Notes: generated from the sequence alone by a model not told the origin. A stretch of 64,000 bases of DNA from JBAWAP01 sp049589355 (GCA_049589355.1 JBAWAP010000323.1:1-64000), one strand, 5' to 3'; shown: positions 54,190 to 62,225, counted from the stretch's first letter. Made by a program: numbers and translations.

Positions 54190-54218
54190 TTGACGCCCAA
54201 GACTTTATGTGCTATGAT
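54190..54218 (+). promoter_or_regulatory. thiI promoter
   Basis: TTGACG (54190-54195), 17 bp, TATGAT (54213-54218). Start near 54225 gives a leader that contains the Y-shaped repeat at 54237. Confidence 0.7.
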
Positions 54219-54236
54219 AGAAGGGAGGGTATGGCC

Positions 54237-54282
54237 GGAGTGCAGGCGCAAGCCTGCGGGGGCGGACTTGCGTCCGCACTCC
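54237..54282. repeat. Three-way-junction repeat in the thiI leader
   Basis: Outer arm GGAGT/ACTCC encloses two perfect hairpins, GCAGGC-GCAA-GCCTGC and GCGGAC-TTGC-GTCCGC. A single strand would fold into a Y. Might affect thiI expression or be a mobile repeat unit. Confidence 0.7.
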
Positions 54283-54310
54283 AGGGAGTTTTTCCGTCTG
54301 AGGATAGAGC

Positions 54311-55429
54311 ATGGGATTGATCGTGATTCGCTACGGCGAGATTGGTTTGAAGGGCAAGAACAGGCCGTACTTCGTCAAGCGGCTGCGCAAGAACATCAGA
54401 GACTGCCTGAAAAAGAACGGCATGACGGGTGAGGTGCACAGCGTCGGGCAGCGCATCTATGTGCAGGTCGAGGACGTGGAGCGGGCCGTCGAGAAGCTGC
54501 GGGACGTGTTCGGCGTGGTTTCGCTGAGCCCGGCTCAGGAGGTTCCGGCCGACATTGAGGCCATCAAGGCAGAGGCCCTGAGTATGGCCGAGCAAGCTGG
54601 CCTGGATGAGACGCGAACTTTCCGAGTGCAGAGCCGCCGGGCCGACAAGTCTTTTTCCCTGATCTCGCCTGAGATCAACCGCCTGGTCGGCGCTCACGTT
54701 CAGAAGGCGGCTGGGGCGCGGGTTGACCTCTCCGACGAGGCTGACCTCACCATCGGCGTCGAGGTGCGTCGGGGCCACGCGCTGGTCTTTGGTCAGACGG
54801 TGGCTGGGCATGGGGGATTGCCCTTGGGCACCGAGGGTCGAGCAGTGGCTTTGATCTCCGGCGGCATTGACTCGCCTGTGGCCGCCTGGCTGATGATGAA
54901 GCGGGGGTGTGGGGTGATCCCCATCCACTTTCGCCAGAGCGAGGTGGAGATGGCGAAGTTCATGGACAACTGTGAGGTCTTGTCTCGCTACGCCTACGGC
55001 TGGGACATCCTCCCCATCGTGCTGGATCACCAAGAGGTTTTTGGCGAAACCTACGAGAAGCTCCGACGCGTCGGTGCGGAGCGCTGGGCCTGCATCTTCT
55101 GCAAGCGGACCCTGCTCCAAAAAGCCTGCCAAATCGCCGATCAGCACAAGGCCAAGGCCCTGGTCATGGGGGACTCGCTGGGCCAGGTGGCCAGCCAGAC
55201 TCTGGATAATCTGGAGGTCATCTCCTACGGCATCGAAAAGCCGATCCTGCGCCCTCTCATCGGCCTGGACAAGACGGAGGTCACCGCCCTGGCGCGGCGC
55301 ATCGGCACCTTTGAGATCTCCACCCGGGAAGCCAGGTCTTGTCCCTTCTTGCCGCCCGACCCGCTGACCAAGGCCAGTTTGCCAAAACTAAGGGCTGTCA
55401 TGGAGAAGATGGAAGACAGTGAAGCGTGA
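54311..55429 (+). CDS. thiI: tRNA 4-thiouridine synthase ThiI
   Basis: 372 residues. N-terminal ferredoxin-like and THUMP domains (IVIRYGEIGLKGKNRPYF, FRVQSRRADKSF), then an ATP-PPase domain with the PP-loop SGGIDSPVAAW and ICKR-like IFCKRTLLQKA. No C-terminal rhodanese domain, as in many bacteria where sulfur comes from a dedicated desulfurase. Makes s4U8 in tRNA and may feed thiazole synthesis. ATG 54311; GGATAGAG upstream is a weak site. Confidence 0.93.
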   Translation: MGLIVIRYGEIGLKGKNRPYFVKRLRKNIRDCLKKNGMTGEVHSVGQRIYVQVEDVERAVEKLRDVFGVVSLSPAQEVPADIEAIKAEALSMAEQAGLDETRTFRVQSRRADKSFSLISPEINRLVGAHVQKAAGARVDLSDEADLTIGVEVRRGHALVFGQTVAGHGGLPLGTEGRAVALISGGIDSPVAAWLMMKRGCGVIPIHFRQSEVEMAKFMDNCEVLSRYAYGWDILPIVLDHQEVFGETYEKLRRVGAERWACIFCKRTLLQKACQIADQHKAKALVMGDSLGQVASQTLDNLEVISYGIEKPILRPLIGLDKTEVTALARRIGTFEISTREARSCPFLPPDPLTKASLPKLRAVMEKMEDSEA

Positions 55430-55500
55430 GACGTGATGCGTGAAGACGTGAAGTGTGTTGCGTGTTCCGTGACGCAGTACGCAATACGCAGCACGGCTCA
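55430..55500. repeat. Reiterated-word cluster, words ACGTGAAG and ACGCA
   Basis: GACGTGATGCGTGAAGACGT and then inverted-type words ACGCAGTACGCAATACGCAG. Lies between thiI and the DUF4416 gene. Another member of the word-cluster class with its own word. Confidence 0.7.
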
Positions 55501-55509
55501 GGATGAACC

Positions 55510-56031
55510 ATGGGAAAAGTCGAAGAACCCCTGCCAGTGAAGTTGATAGCTAGCATGTTTGCAGGCAGCGGGGAGCTGCTGGAGGAGGCCAGGGTCAGGT
55601 TAAGTCAGGAGTTCGGCCCCATTGATTATGAAAGCGAACTCTTGCCCTTTGACCATACCACCTACTATGTGGCGGAGTTCGGGGAGAACCTGAAGCGGAG
55701 GTTTGTAGCCTTTGCGGAGCTTGTGCACCCAGGCAAACTGACGGAAATCAAGCTGCTGACCAACGCTTTGGAGATGGAATGGGCTGTGGAAGGAAAGCGG
55801 CGGATCAACATTGACCCTGGCTACGTCTCCCACTCTAAGCTGGTCTTGGCCACCACCAAGGATCACGCCCACCGTATCTATCTGGGTCAGGGCATCTACG
55901 CCGAGGTGACCCTGCACTTTCGCGACGGCACCTTCCGTCCCTGGCCGTGGACCTATCCCGACTACGCCAGCCCGCCTCTCATTGCCATCTTCAACCAGAT
56001 CCGGGGGCTTTACGTGAAGCAATTGCGGTAA
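55510..56031 (+). CDS. DUF4416 family protein
   Basis: 173 residues: PVKLIASMFAGSGELLEEA, FGPIDYESELLPFDHTTYY, KLTEIKLLTNALE, RINIDPGYVSHSKLVLATTK, HFRDGTFRPWPWTYPDY. All DUF4416 hallmarks are present; the function is unknown. ATG 55510. The 102-bp inverted-repeat element follows directly. Confidence 0.88.
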   Translation: MGKVEEPLPVKLIASMFAGSGELLEEARVRLSQEFGPIDYESELLPFDHTTYYVAEFGENLKRRFVAFAELVHPGKLTEIKLLTNALEMEWAVEGKRRINIDPGYVSHSKLVLATTKDHAHRIYLGQGIYAEVTLHFRDGTFRPWPWTYPDYASPPLIAIFNQIRGLYVKQLR

Positions 56032-56037
56032 GCATTC

Positions 56038-56139
56038 AGACCCTTGGGGTTTTTCCAGGCGAAACTGGGGCCCTGATCTTCCACGGCATTGAGAAATACA
56101 ATAGAGCCCGCATTTTTGGCGACAAAACCCCAAGGGTCT
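56038..56139. repeat. 102-bp element with 16-bp perfect terminal inverted repeats
   Basis: AGACCCTTGGGGTTTT (56038-56053) and AAAACCCCAAGGGTCT (56124-56139). Non-coding interior. Same size and layout as 40513-40612, with different arm sequence. Lies between convergent genes, where it may also work as a hairpin terminator. Confidence 0.65.
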
Positions 56140-56152
56140 CATAGTGAGAGAG

Positions 56153-57358
56153 CTATTCCTTCGCCACCAACTCCACCTCGGTGACTATGCTCTGGTAGTC
56201 CCAGCCTGAGGCGTAGATTCTGATGGAGATAAGGTGAGCAGGCTTGACGTCCCCCAGGATTTCGATCAGGTTGCCCGATTCGTAGGAATACCAGACATTG
56301 CGGGGAATCTCCATGCCGTTGATGATGAGGTAGTTATCAGGGTTTTCATAGTAAAAGCCCTGAACCCAGTGATTAGGATTTCCGTAGGCGTCTTGGTAGT
56401 CCAAGCGGACGATGATGGGGTACTCGGAGTGTAATGTTCCGCCGCCGGACAGGCTTTGGTAGAGGAGCATGACGGAGAGGCGAAGTTCCAGGGCCCCATA
56501 GTCGCGGATGTCCTTATCTATGGTTTGGATGATGCCCGTCTCTCCGTGGTGGATGTTCCCCCCCAAGCGCTGGAAGAGCACTGCCTGGCGAGCGCCGCTG
56601 GTGATGATCTCCACCCGGCCGCTGGCCTCGTTGGGGTCATCCCGGTCATCATAAGAGACCCAGCCCTTTTCCAGGGGCTCTCTGAAGTCACCGTTACCGA
56701 TGATGTTTCGCTCCGCTGGCAGGGGACCTAGGGGCTCTCTGCCGATTTCCACCGTTGTCCTCTCTCCCCGCCCCAGTTCTACCGTCTTCCCCATGGCTGT
56801 GACCTTTGCTCGTCCGTCGCGCACGGTCAAGTGGAATTCCTCGCTGCTCACTTCTATCGAGTAGCTCCCGTCCTCCTCCAGCTCGACTGCAGCGTGGGGG
56901 GTTCGCACCAGGAAGTCCAGGGGGGATTTCATTGGTGGCGCCACGCCGATTCTGACTCTCCCGCCCGTCACTTCCAGGACGATGGTGTCGGGCTTGGGGC
57001 TGAAGTCGAATCTGGGTGACTGCGTCTTCAGGATGACCACTTGGGTCTTGTTGTAGAGTTGCAGCGTGCTATCCTTGAAAAACTCCAGGAAAGCTTGCGA
57101 TGTGGCATCGGTAGTGATGGTGGATCCTTCCAATACATCGTCCTTGGTGCCTGTTACAGCAAAGGGCACACTAGCGTTCGGCTCCTGCACCTGAACGGTG
57201 CCCTTAACGGCCGCCAGGGACGTCTTGTGGACCTGGGTGGCATTGATAAGGTACCAACGGATGCCAAGGGGGATGCTCACCGCCAGGAAGCAGAAGATGG
57301 CGAAGGCAATGGAGAGGGTTATCCAGGCCAGCCTCGCAGGGTTCTTTCTCAGACTCAT
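56153..57358 (-). CDS. FecR-domain membrane protein
   Basis: 401 residues. N-terminal TM helix (10-32), then a FecR-like domain (45-200): VKGTVQVQEP, DVLEGSTITTDATSQAFLEF, FLVRTPHAAVELEEDGSYS, GRAKVTAMGKTVELGRGERT. The C-terminal 180 residues (NIIGNGDFREPLEKGWVSY) look like a jelly-roll carbohydrate-binding type fold. Outside-facing. FecR domains usually regulate an ECF sigma factor, but none is adjacent. ATG 57358 is one base after the radical SAM stop (57360). Confidence 0.8.
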   Translation of the reverse strand: MSLRKNPARLAWITLSIAFAIFCFLAVSIPLGIRWYLINATQVHKTSLAAVKGTVQVQEPNASVPFAVTGTKDDVLEGSTITTDATSQAFLEFFKDSTLQLYNKTQVVILKTQSPRFDFSPKPDTIVLEVTGGRVRIGVAPPMKSPLDFLVRTPHAAVELEEDGSYSIEVSSEEFHLTVRDGRAKVTAMGKTVELGRGERTTVEIGREPLGPLPAERNIIGNGDFREPLEKGWVSYDDRDDPNEASGRVEIITSGARQAVLFQRLGGNIHHGETGIIQTIDKDIRDYGALELRLSVMLLYQSLSGGGTLHSEYPIIVRLDYQDAYGNPNHWVQGFYYENPDNYLIINGMEIPRNVWYSYESGNLIEILGDVKPAHLISIRIYASGWDYQSIVTEVELVAKE

Positions 57359-57359
57359 T

Positions 57360-58307
57360 CTATCTCCACAGCCAGATCAGTCTGGCTCTCCTCTCGTCTA
57401 GCCGGTTCAGCCCTGCTTCGTGGGCCAGGCGCACCGCTTCCGCGTACTCTTCGGAGGTGATGCGGCGGTTCAGAGAAGGCAATTCGTGCCCTTTGTAGCA
57501 GGGGTGGTACTGGTCCATAAGGTTAAGGTAAGTGTTGGTGGAGACCTCTTGGGCCAGAAACTTTACGATCTCGGCCGTGCCGGCCAGCCCCTCAGGGAGT
57601 ACCAGGTGGCGCACCAGCAGCCCTTGCAAAGCCACTCCCCGCTCGTCCAAAACCAAATCCCCTACCTGGCGGTGCATTTCTTTCATCGCCGCCTGGTTTA
57701 TGGTCGGGTAGTTCTTTACCTTCGAGTAGCGCAGGGCTACATCGGCGTCGGCGTACTTCATGTCGGGCATGTAGATGTCCACGATGCCGTCCAACAGGGC
57801 CAGGGTCTTCAGAGAATCGTAGCCGCCGGTGTTGTAGACCAGGAGCAGGCGCAGGCCAGCCTCGGCGGCGATGAGCAGCCCGGCCAGAATCTGGGGCACC
57901 ACGTGGGTGGGGGAGACGAAGTTGATGTTGTGGCAGCCCAGGTCTTGCAGGTGCAGCATCATGGCGGCCAGTGCCTCTGGCTCCACCTCTCGCCCCTGGC
58001 CCAGTTGGCTGATCTCGTAGTTCTGGCAGTACTGGCAGTTCAGGTTGCACCAGGCGAAGAAAATCGTCCCGGAGCCGCCCCGGCCGACCAGGGGCGCTTC
58101 CTCCCCGAAGTGGGGGTTGTAGCTAGAGACGAAGGCTCGCTCCCCCGTGCGGCAGACGGCCCCCTTGGCGCTCTCCCTGCGGTTCACGCCGCACTCCCTG
58201 GGGCAAACATCGCACGCCTCCAGTCGCTGATACGCCTCCTTGACCCGCTCCCTCAGCTCGCCGGAGCGGAGGAGTTTGAGGTATGCGGGTTCGAAATTCC
58301 CCATCAC
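57360..58307 (-). CDS. Radical SAM protein of the PFL-activase/AmmeMemoRadiSam type
   Basis: 315 residues. N-terminal Cys cluster CDVCPRECGVNRRESAKG, then CNLNCQYCQN (radical SAM), and a TIM-barrel core with NINFVSPTHVVPQI and VYNTGGYDSL. Usually labelled pyruvate formate-lyase activating-like; substrate unknown. ATG 58307 overlaps the end of the upstream nucleotidyltransferase gene by four bases. A copy of its first 43 codons lies at 59147-59284, on the other side of the nucleotidyltransferase pair. Confidence 0.88.
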   Translation of the reverse strand: MMGNFEPAYLKLLRSGELRERVKEAYQRLEACDVCPRECGVNRRESAKGAVCRTGERAFVSSYNPHFGEEAPLVGRGGSGTIFFAWCNLNCQYCQNYEISQLGQGREVEPEALAAMMLHLQDLGCHNINFVSPTHVVPQILAGLLIAAEAGLRLLLVYNTGGYDSLKTLALLDGIVDIYMPDMKYADADVALRYSKVKNYPTINQAAMKEMHRQVGDLVLDERGVALQGLLVRHLVLPEGLAGTAEIVKFLAQEVSTNTYLNLMDQYHPCYKGHELPSLNRRITSEEYAEAVRLAHEAGLNRLDERRARLIWLWR

Positions 58308-58939
58308 GTCAAGTTTCCCGCTTCTTTTCTAGCCGTCTGCTTTAAGTGCTCCCAGAGCGCCGTCACCTCTAGTCCCAGAGCTTTGGCGTGCCGCTCCACG
58401 TAGCTTTCATCGAAGCTGGCTTTCAAGGCTGGGTCTTCACCCAGGTAGATGAAGACCAGGATGCCGTAGATATCCTCCTCGTGTCGGCGCGAGCGGCCTT
58501 CTACCCAGGCCATCAGCTTGCCTACGATGACGTCCTCTGGTCGTGCGAGCCAGGCCTCGAATTGTGCCCCGCTTGGATCCTCGACGGTGCGTTGAACTCG
58601 GCGAGTCAGGGCTTCACGATAGCGGGGATCCATGGTTAGCGGCACCAGGTCCACCTTCTGTCCTCGCTCAGTGTCAATCAGGTTGAACAGGATTCCGAGG
58701 CGAATGGAATCCCGCATCTGCTCAGGGTCGGCGTAGTAGCGCGGGGGCGGATAGCGCTTCGCTAAAGCCAGAATGTGAGCTTCCTGGAGGTCCACGACGA
58801 TGTCAATGTCGTAGGTCACCCTGGTGCTGCCATAAGCTGCTGCGGCGAAACCGCCGATGATCACATACGGCGCACCGATCTCCTCCAGCGTCTGTAAGGC
58901 ATCGAAGTAGAAGCTGGGAATAGCCTCTCGATCAGTCAT
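58304..58939 (-). CDS. Nucleotidyltransferase (AbiEii/DUF6036-like), putative toxin
   Basis: 211 residues. GGFAAAAYGSTRVTYDIDIV is the GG...T.DID catalytic signature of minimal nucleotidyltransferases, followed by KVDLVPLT and EDVIVGKLMAWVEGRSRRHEED. Such proteins act as toxins or tRNA/antitoxin-modifying enzymes in two-gene systems. The partner precedes it with an 8-base overlap. Both were placed between an intact radical SAM gene and its truncated twin. Confidence 0.8.
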   Translation of the reverse strand: MTDREAIPSFYFDALQTLEEIGAPYVIIGGFAAAAYGSTRVTYDIDIVVDLQEAHILALAKRYPPPRYYADPEQMRDSIRLGILFNLIDTERGQKVDLVPLTMDPRYREALTRRVQRTVEDPSGAQFEAWLARPEDVIVGKLMAWVEGRSRRHEEDIYGILVFIYLGEDPALKASFDESYVERHAKALGLEVTALWEHLKQTARKEAGNLT

Positions 58940-59147
58940 TGGAGCTCACTTCCTTCAATACCAGCAAATTGATCTCTCGTCGTGAGAGGTGTGGGTATTG
59001 GTGGCGCAATCGTCCTCGGACGATGTTCATGGCCAAGGCTTGAGCCTCCAGCATGGTGCGCACTCGCTTCGCCGCTGGCACTCGCGCCAGCAGTCGCAAT
59101 TGATCAAGGTCCAAAGGTCCCCAAGGGCTCGCCCTTGTTTCTGTCAT
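58932..59147 (-). CDS. Small helical partner of the nucleotidyltransferase, putative antitoxin
   Basis: 71 residues from ATG 59147, which shares bases with the TGA of the radical SAM fragment (TGATG). GGAG lies six to eight bases upstream. Arg-rich helical stretch LDLDQLRLLARVPAAKRV, RTMLEAQALAMNIVRG, HLSRREINLLVLKEV. Reminiscent of small partners that pair with nucleotidyltransferases. Translational coupling to the truncated radical SAM peptide is likely. Confidence 0.65.
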   Translation of the reverse strand: MTETRASPWGPLDLDQLRLLARVPAAKRVRTMLEAQALAMNIVRGRLRHQYPHLSRREINLLVLKEVSSND

Positions 59148-59284
59148 CACTTGCTCCTGCGGTTTACGCCGCACTCCCTGGGGCAGACATCGCACGCCTC
59201 CAGCCGCTTATATGCCTCCTTGACCCGCTCCTTCAGCTCGCCGGAGCGGAGGAGTTTGAGATATGCGGGTTCGAAATGGGTCAT
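59147..59284 (-). pseudogene. Truncated second copy of the radical SAM gene (5' end only)
   Basis: ATG 59284 begins MTHFEPAYLKLLRSGELK, ERVKEAYKRLEACDVCP, RECGVNRRSK and stops; 43 codons match the intact gene at 57360-58307 (about 94% at DNA level by eye). The radical SAM CxxxCxxC is lost. It may still be translated as a 45-residue leader that couples to the nucleotidyltransferase pair. Confidence 0.88.
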
Positions 59285-59352
59285 TTCACTTCTCGCTCGG
59301 AATTTCGCTGAGACCGGCCTAGCTGTGGGCTAGGACGGAAGTAGCGAACCTG

Positions 59353-60456
59353 TCAAGACATGATCTGCTTCTCACAGTACTCTTCAAAAGTCCCAAAGGG
59401 GACCGGGTCTTCTTGAAAGAAATGTCCTAGGAAGCTGAGTACTTTCTCGCGCACATCTGACTTTGGTTCAACCAATGTCAGGGTTGGACGCCATGGGTTG
59501 TTGGCAATAGCGCGTTTGAATAGCCACTTTGCCTCAATGTCCGCATCTGGAAAAGAATACCCGATTACAGTGAGGGTATCCGCTCTCTCAAGGAAGTGCT
59601 CAGCACGATGCCACATACCGACCAGTTCTGGTATATCCATCTGTTTTAGCAAAGTGGGGGGCACCAACACAGGGACCAGATGTGCATTTCCACATGACAG
59701 ACACGACTGGTCAGATATTTGTCGGTATCTTCGGAAGTAGGCAAGGAACAACCGCTGGCAATGCGGACAGCGCGCCCAATTGAGTGATCCATGAAGCTTC
59801 AAGAGGTCAACATCTTCTTTCCTTCTTTGCTTGGAAAGCAGCCTTTCATACCCTGGACAGTTTTCCACCTCTGCAAACTCAATGTTGTAATCGCCCAGTA
59901 TCCCATGATTGTTTATTGACATAGCTTGATCCAAGAAGAGATCATAGTTAAAGGTGATCATGCAATTGATCTCATCAACATGCATAATGTAATCAACAAG
60001 TTTGTCGTAACAATTTCGATTGTGGTCAAGAGTTCCATCTTCGAGTCTTCTAAGGCAGTCAGAGTAGTATATGAGCGTTGTCTGCTCTAATGTCGTGAAG
60101 ATGAATTCATGGAGCGCATCTTGCAAGCCTTCAAAAGGCAGCCAGGTTTCACGATGTCGCAGCCCCAAATCCACGAAGGAAAGCAGATCTTCGATGTTGA
60201 CAGAAGGGATGTCGAATGGTCTCCAGATATGGTCAGGGCCAAGTGCGTCCTCAGTATACGTTTCCAATCTGCTGCCGTAGAGCCTGTCTATAAGTTGTGC
60301 TACCATTCTAAACTTTCGTGTTGACACGTCGTAGGCGTCAGGAAACGGAAGTAGCCAGAAGCCCTCGGACAAGAAGTCCTTTGTTAGTGGTGCCCCCACG
60401 TGTTTAGACGCACCAGCTCCAAAGACATATATGTTTACCTTTGAGCCATTGATCAT
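59353..60456 (-). CDS. SIR2-like NAD-binding protein, possible defence effector
   Basis: 367 residues. SIR2 nucleotide-binding FGAGASKHVGAPLTKDF (12-28), catalytic-type Asn170 in ITFNYDLFLDQ and His222 in LKLHGSLNW, a zinc knuckle (CPHC at 230-233, CLSC at 252-255), and VIGYSFPDADIEAKWLF. In phage defence, SIR2 domains degrade NAD+ on infection; deacylase activity is the other family option. It stands alone, without the partners of Thoeris, DSR or SIR2-HerA. Start ATG 60456; no ribosome binding site is obvious. Downstream 59285-59352 holds nothing I can support. Confidence 0.75.
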   Translation of the reverse strand: MINGSKVNIYVFGAGASKHVGAPLTKDFLSEGFWLLPFPDAYDVSTRKFRMVAQLIDRLYGSRLETYTEDALGPDHIWRPFDIPSVNIEDLLSFVDLGLRHRETWLPFEGLQDALHEFIFTTLEQTTLIYYSDCLRRLEDGTLDHNRNCYDKLVDYIMHVDEINCMITFNYDLFLDQAMSINNHGILGDYNIEFAEVENCPGYERLLSKQRRKEDVDLLKLHGSLNWARCPHCQRLFLAYFRRYRQISDQSCLSCGNAHLVPVLVPPTLLKQMDIPELVGMWHRAEHFLERADTLTVIGYSFPDADIEAKWLFKRAIANNPWRPTLTLVEPKSDVREKVLSFLGHFFQEDPVPFGTFEEYCEKQIMS

Positions 60457-60471
60457 GTTGTAGCGTCTCCT

Positions 60472-60594
60472 TTAATGCCTGCGCTTCTTGCGCGGACGAG
60501 CCGTAAACTGGGACGGCTGGGTCGATCCTCCCGATTGCGCGATTCTTCGCGTCCGTTCCCTCTGGTAATCGCGAATCTCTTTCGCCAGTGGATG
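60472..60594 (-). pseudogene. Duplicated C-terminal gene end, copy A
   Basis: Minus strand reads HPLAKEIRDYQRERTRRIAQ, SGGSTQPSQFTARPRKKRRH and stop. Copy B (60771-60894) encodes the same tail with about 12-15 base changes, mostly silent and in frame. I cannot name the protein; a basic C-terminal tail is all that survives. Confidence 0.6.
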
Positions 60595-60602
60595 GCGACT
60601 AG

Positions 60603-60660
60603 AATCACTGAAGCCACTGACAAACACTGAGCACACTGATTCAGTGTCTTCAGTGTTTTC
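60603..60660. repeat. Reiterated-word cluster, word CACTGA/TCAGTG
   Basis: AATCACTGAAGCCACTGACA, then AACACTGAGCACACTGAT, then inverted TTCAGTGTCTTCAGTG. Same design as the other clusters. It ends exactly at the stop codon of the nuclease-tail fragment. Confidence 0.6.
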
Positions 60661-60732
60661 ACCAATTCACCGGCGCTCTCCTTATCCTCCAGCGCCGCTC
60701 CCAATACTGGACGCACTTGTTTTGCCTCGAAG
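60659..60732 (-). pseudogene. 3'-end fragment of a DEDD-nuclease gene copy
   Basis: Minus strand reads RQNKCVQYWERRWRIRRAPV-NW and stop, matching the end of the intact nuclease at 61692-62225 (RQNKYVQYRDRQWRIKRVPV-NW). About 24 codons, diverged by roughly one base in five. Same orientation as the intact gene. Confidence 0.75.
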
Positions 60733-60770
60733 GCGGCCCAAGGATGTTGTTGGAAGTAGGGATTTACCGC

Positions 60771-60894
60771 TTAATGCCTCCGTCTTTTGCGCGGGCGAGC
60801 GGTAAACTGCGACGACTTGGCCGATCCTCCCGATTGCACGATTCTTCGCGTCCGTTCCCTCTGGTAAGCGCGAATCTCTTTCGCCAGTGGATGA
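60771..60894 (-). pseudogene. Duplicated C-terminal gene end, copy B
   Basis: Minus strand reads HPLAKEIRAYQRERTRRIVQ, SGGSAKSSQFTARPRKRRRH and stop; see copy A. Between here and 60989 another orphan C-terminus can be read (HRDFGAPKLEIKRLVN, stop near 60946). The whole 60457-60989 stretch contains no intact gene. Confidence 0.6.
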
Positions 60895-60989
60895 CGGGAG
60901 AGAATCCGCAGGTGGGTGATGGAAACGATGATTCTCTCAGTTCACCAGCCGCTTAATCTCCAGCTTCGGCGCGCCAAAGTCACGGTGGG

Positions 60990-61292
60990 TTATCGCAGTC
61001 TCTTTCCTTTCGTCTTGATCTCCCAGGCCAGGGGGTGCTCGTCGCAAAACTGCTCAGGACGGAAGCGGACTGGCTCAATCCGGGGGTCACTGCGCAGCAA
61101 GGCATCCACGATCTTCTGGTGGTCTTCCAGCCAGTCGCCGGTGAAATCCCCTGAGATCAGAGCGACATCAATGTCACTGTCAGGACGAACCGTTCCCTCA
61201 GCATGGGAGCCATACAGATAGGCCGATACCAGACGAAGGCCTGAGCCTTCGACCTCCTCCAAGAAGCGAGTAACTGCTTTTTCAACATCCAC
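60990..61292 (-). CDS. MNT-type minimal nucleotidyltransferase
   Basis: 100 residues: SAYLYGSHAEGTVRPDSDID, VALISGD. The GS..EGT...SDID signature is that of MNT proteins, which pair with HEPN toxins or other partners and may add nucleotides to a toxin tyrosine. The upstream gene overlaps it by 11 bases. No HEPN gene is adjacent; the partner is the Phd-like protein at 61282. Confidence 0.8.
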   Translation of the reverse strand: MDVEKAVTRFLEEVEGSGLRLVSAYLYGSHAEGTVRPDSDIDVALISGDFTGDWLEDHQKIVDALLRSDPRIEPVRFRPEQFCDEHPLAWEIKTKGKRLR

Positions 61293-61557
61293 CTGTGATT
61301 ACTCCATCCTGTTCTTCAGTCGTTGTGGTGGACATTTTAGGCGAGGACGATTCCTGTCGAGCCTGGGTTACTAGCCGTTCCAGAATGGCAGAGGCAGCCA
61401 GGATGGCATCCTCTGGCTCTTCCTCGCGGTTCAGCAGATTGTCTATGATGAGCTCCATTTGATCGAATGAGGTGATGTCCACCAGAACGGCTTTTGCCTC
61501 GCCACCTTCGTAAACGATGGGAAAGCGGTCTCGGATCCAGAAAGTCGTTTCGGCCAT
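61282..61557 (-). CDS. Small antitoxin-like protein upstream of the MNT gene
   Basis: 91 residues from ATG 61557 (GCAGGAGATG upstream). Starts AETTFWIRDRFPIVYEGGEA, then VLVDITSFDQMELIIDNLLN and an acidic helix. The layout recalls Phd/YefM-type antitoxins (N-terminal strand, helix, disordered tail), but the match is weak. Overlap with the MNT gene supports a two-gene module. Confidence 0.6.
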   Translation of the reverse strand: MAETTFWIRDRFPIVYEGGEAKAVLVDITSFDQMELIIDNLLNREEEPEDAILAASAILERLVTQARQESSSPKMSTTTTEEQDGVITGGC

Positions 61558-61691
61558 GATTCATCTCCTGCTTTTAATCGTTACGCCAGATGTGGCGCAG
61601 CTTATCCTTACTGCGGCCAGCACATCCACGATCTTGATTACGTATATTGTACCACAATCAGCATCACAACGAAAGGGGAAAGCCGCATCCC

Positions 61692-62225
61692 TCACCAGTT
61701 CACCGGCACCCTCTTGATCCTCCACTGCCGGTCCCGATACTGGACGTACTTGTTCTGCCTGCCAAATTCGTAGAGCTGCCTGGTGATCTCCACGTCCTGT
61801 TGGCAGTAGTCGAAAAGCTCCTGCATCTTGCCCTGACGCCACCAGCGGATGGCCTGCATCCCGTCGGCTGACTTCGTTGTTCCTAGAGTGGCGCTGGCCA
61901 GAGCGTCGAGGCTCAGGCGGAAGCCCAGGGTTCGGTAGACATCATCCAGTATGTCCACCGTGGGGAACTGGCGGAGGGGATAGTCGGTGTAGGCCCTCAG
62001 CACCTCGTAGTCGAAGCGTACCACGTTGAAGCCTACCACGAGATCCGCCGCCTTCAACTCCTCGATGAGCTCGGCTACGTTGTCTTCGGTGTAGTGGTGA
62101 TACTCGCCATCGGCGGTCGAATAGGTCACCGCCACCGACAGGCTCAGGTGCCGAATGTTGTGCCGGCCTCCCACTTCCTGAAAGCTCCGCCGGGTCTCCA
62201 GGTCGAAGAAGACGATGGTCTTCAC
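61692..62225 (-). CDS. DEDD-family RNase H-like nuclease
   Basis: 177 residues. Exonuclease motifs: VFFDLETRRSFQ (Asp and Glu), GFNVVRFDYEVL (Asp), YCQQDVEITRQLY (final Asp and Tyr). Related to the RNase_H_2/YprB-like family of 3'-5' exonucleases. Overlaps the end of the SNF2 helicase gene by four bases (ATGA), so the two form an operon and perhaps a helicase-nuclease pair. The 61558-61691 gap holds no gene. Confidence 0.82.
   Translation of the reverse strand: MKTIVFFDLETRRSFQEVGGRHNIRHLSLSVAVTYSTADGEYHHYTEDNVAELIEELKAADLVVGFNVVRFDYEVLRAYTDYPLRQFPTVDILDDVYRTLGFRLSLDALASATLGTTKSADGMQAIRWWRQGKMQELFDYCQQDVEITRQLYEFGRQNKYVQYRDRQWRIKRVPVNW

Noticed and set aside
53266..54432. Long plus-strand frame through and beyond the LVIVD repeats
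   Set aside because: The 126-bp period keeps other frames open; the product is Ser/Thr/Arg-rich and runs antagonistically through two real genes. Minus-strand frames at 52428-52958 and 53502-54116 are the same artefact.
59353..60456. Naming the SIR2 gene as part of Thoeris, DSR or SIR2-HerA
   Set aside because: No TIR, HerA, or long DSR-type partner is adjacent; only the SIR2 fold and zinc knuckle can be supported.
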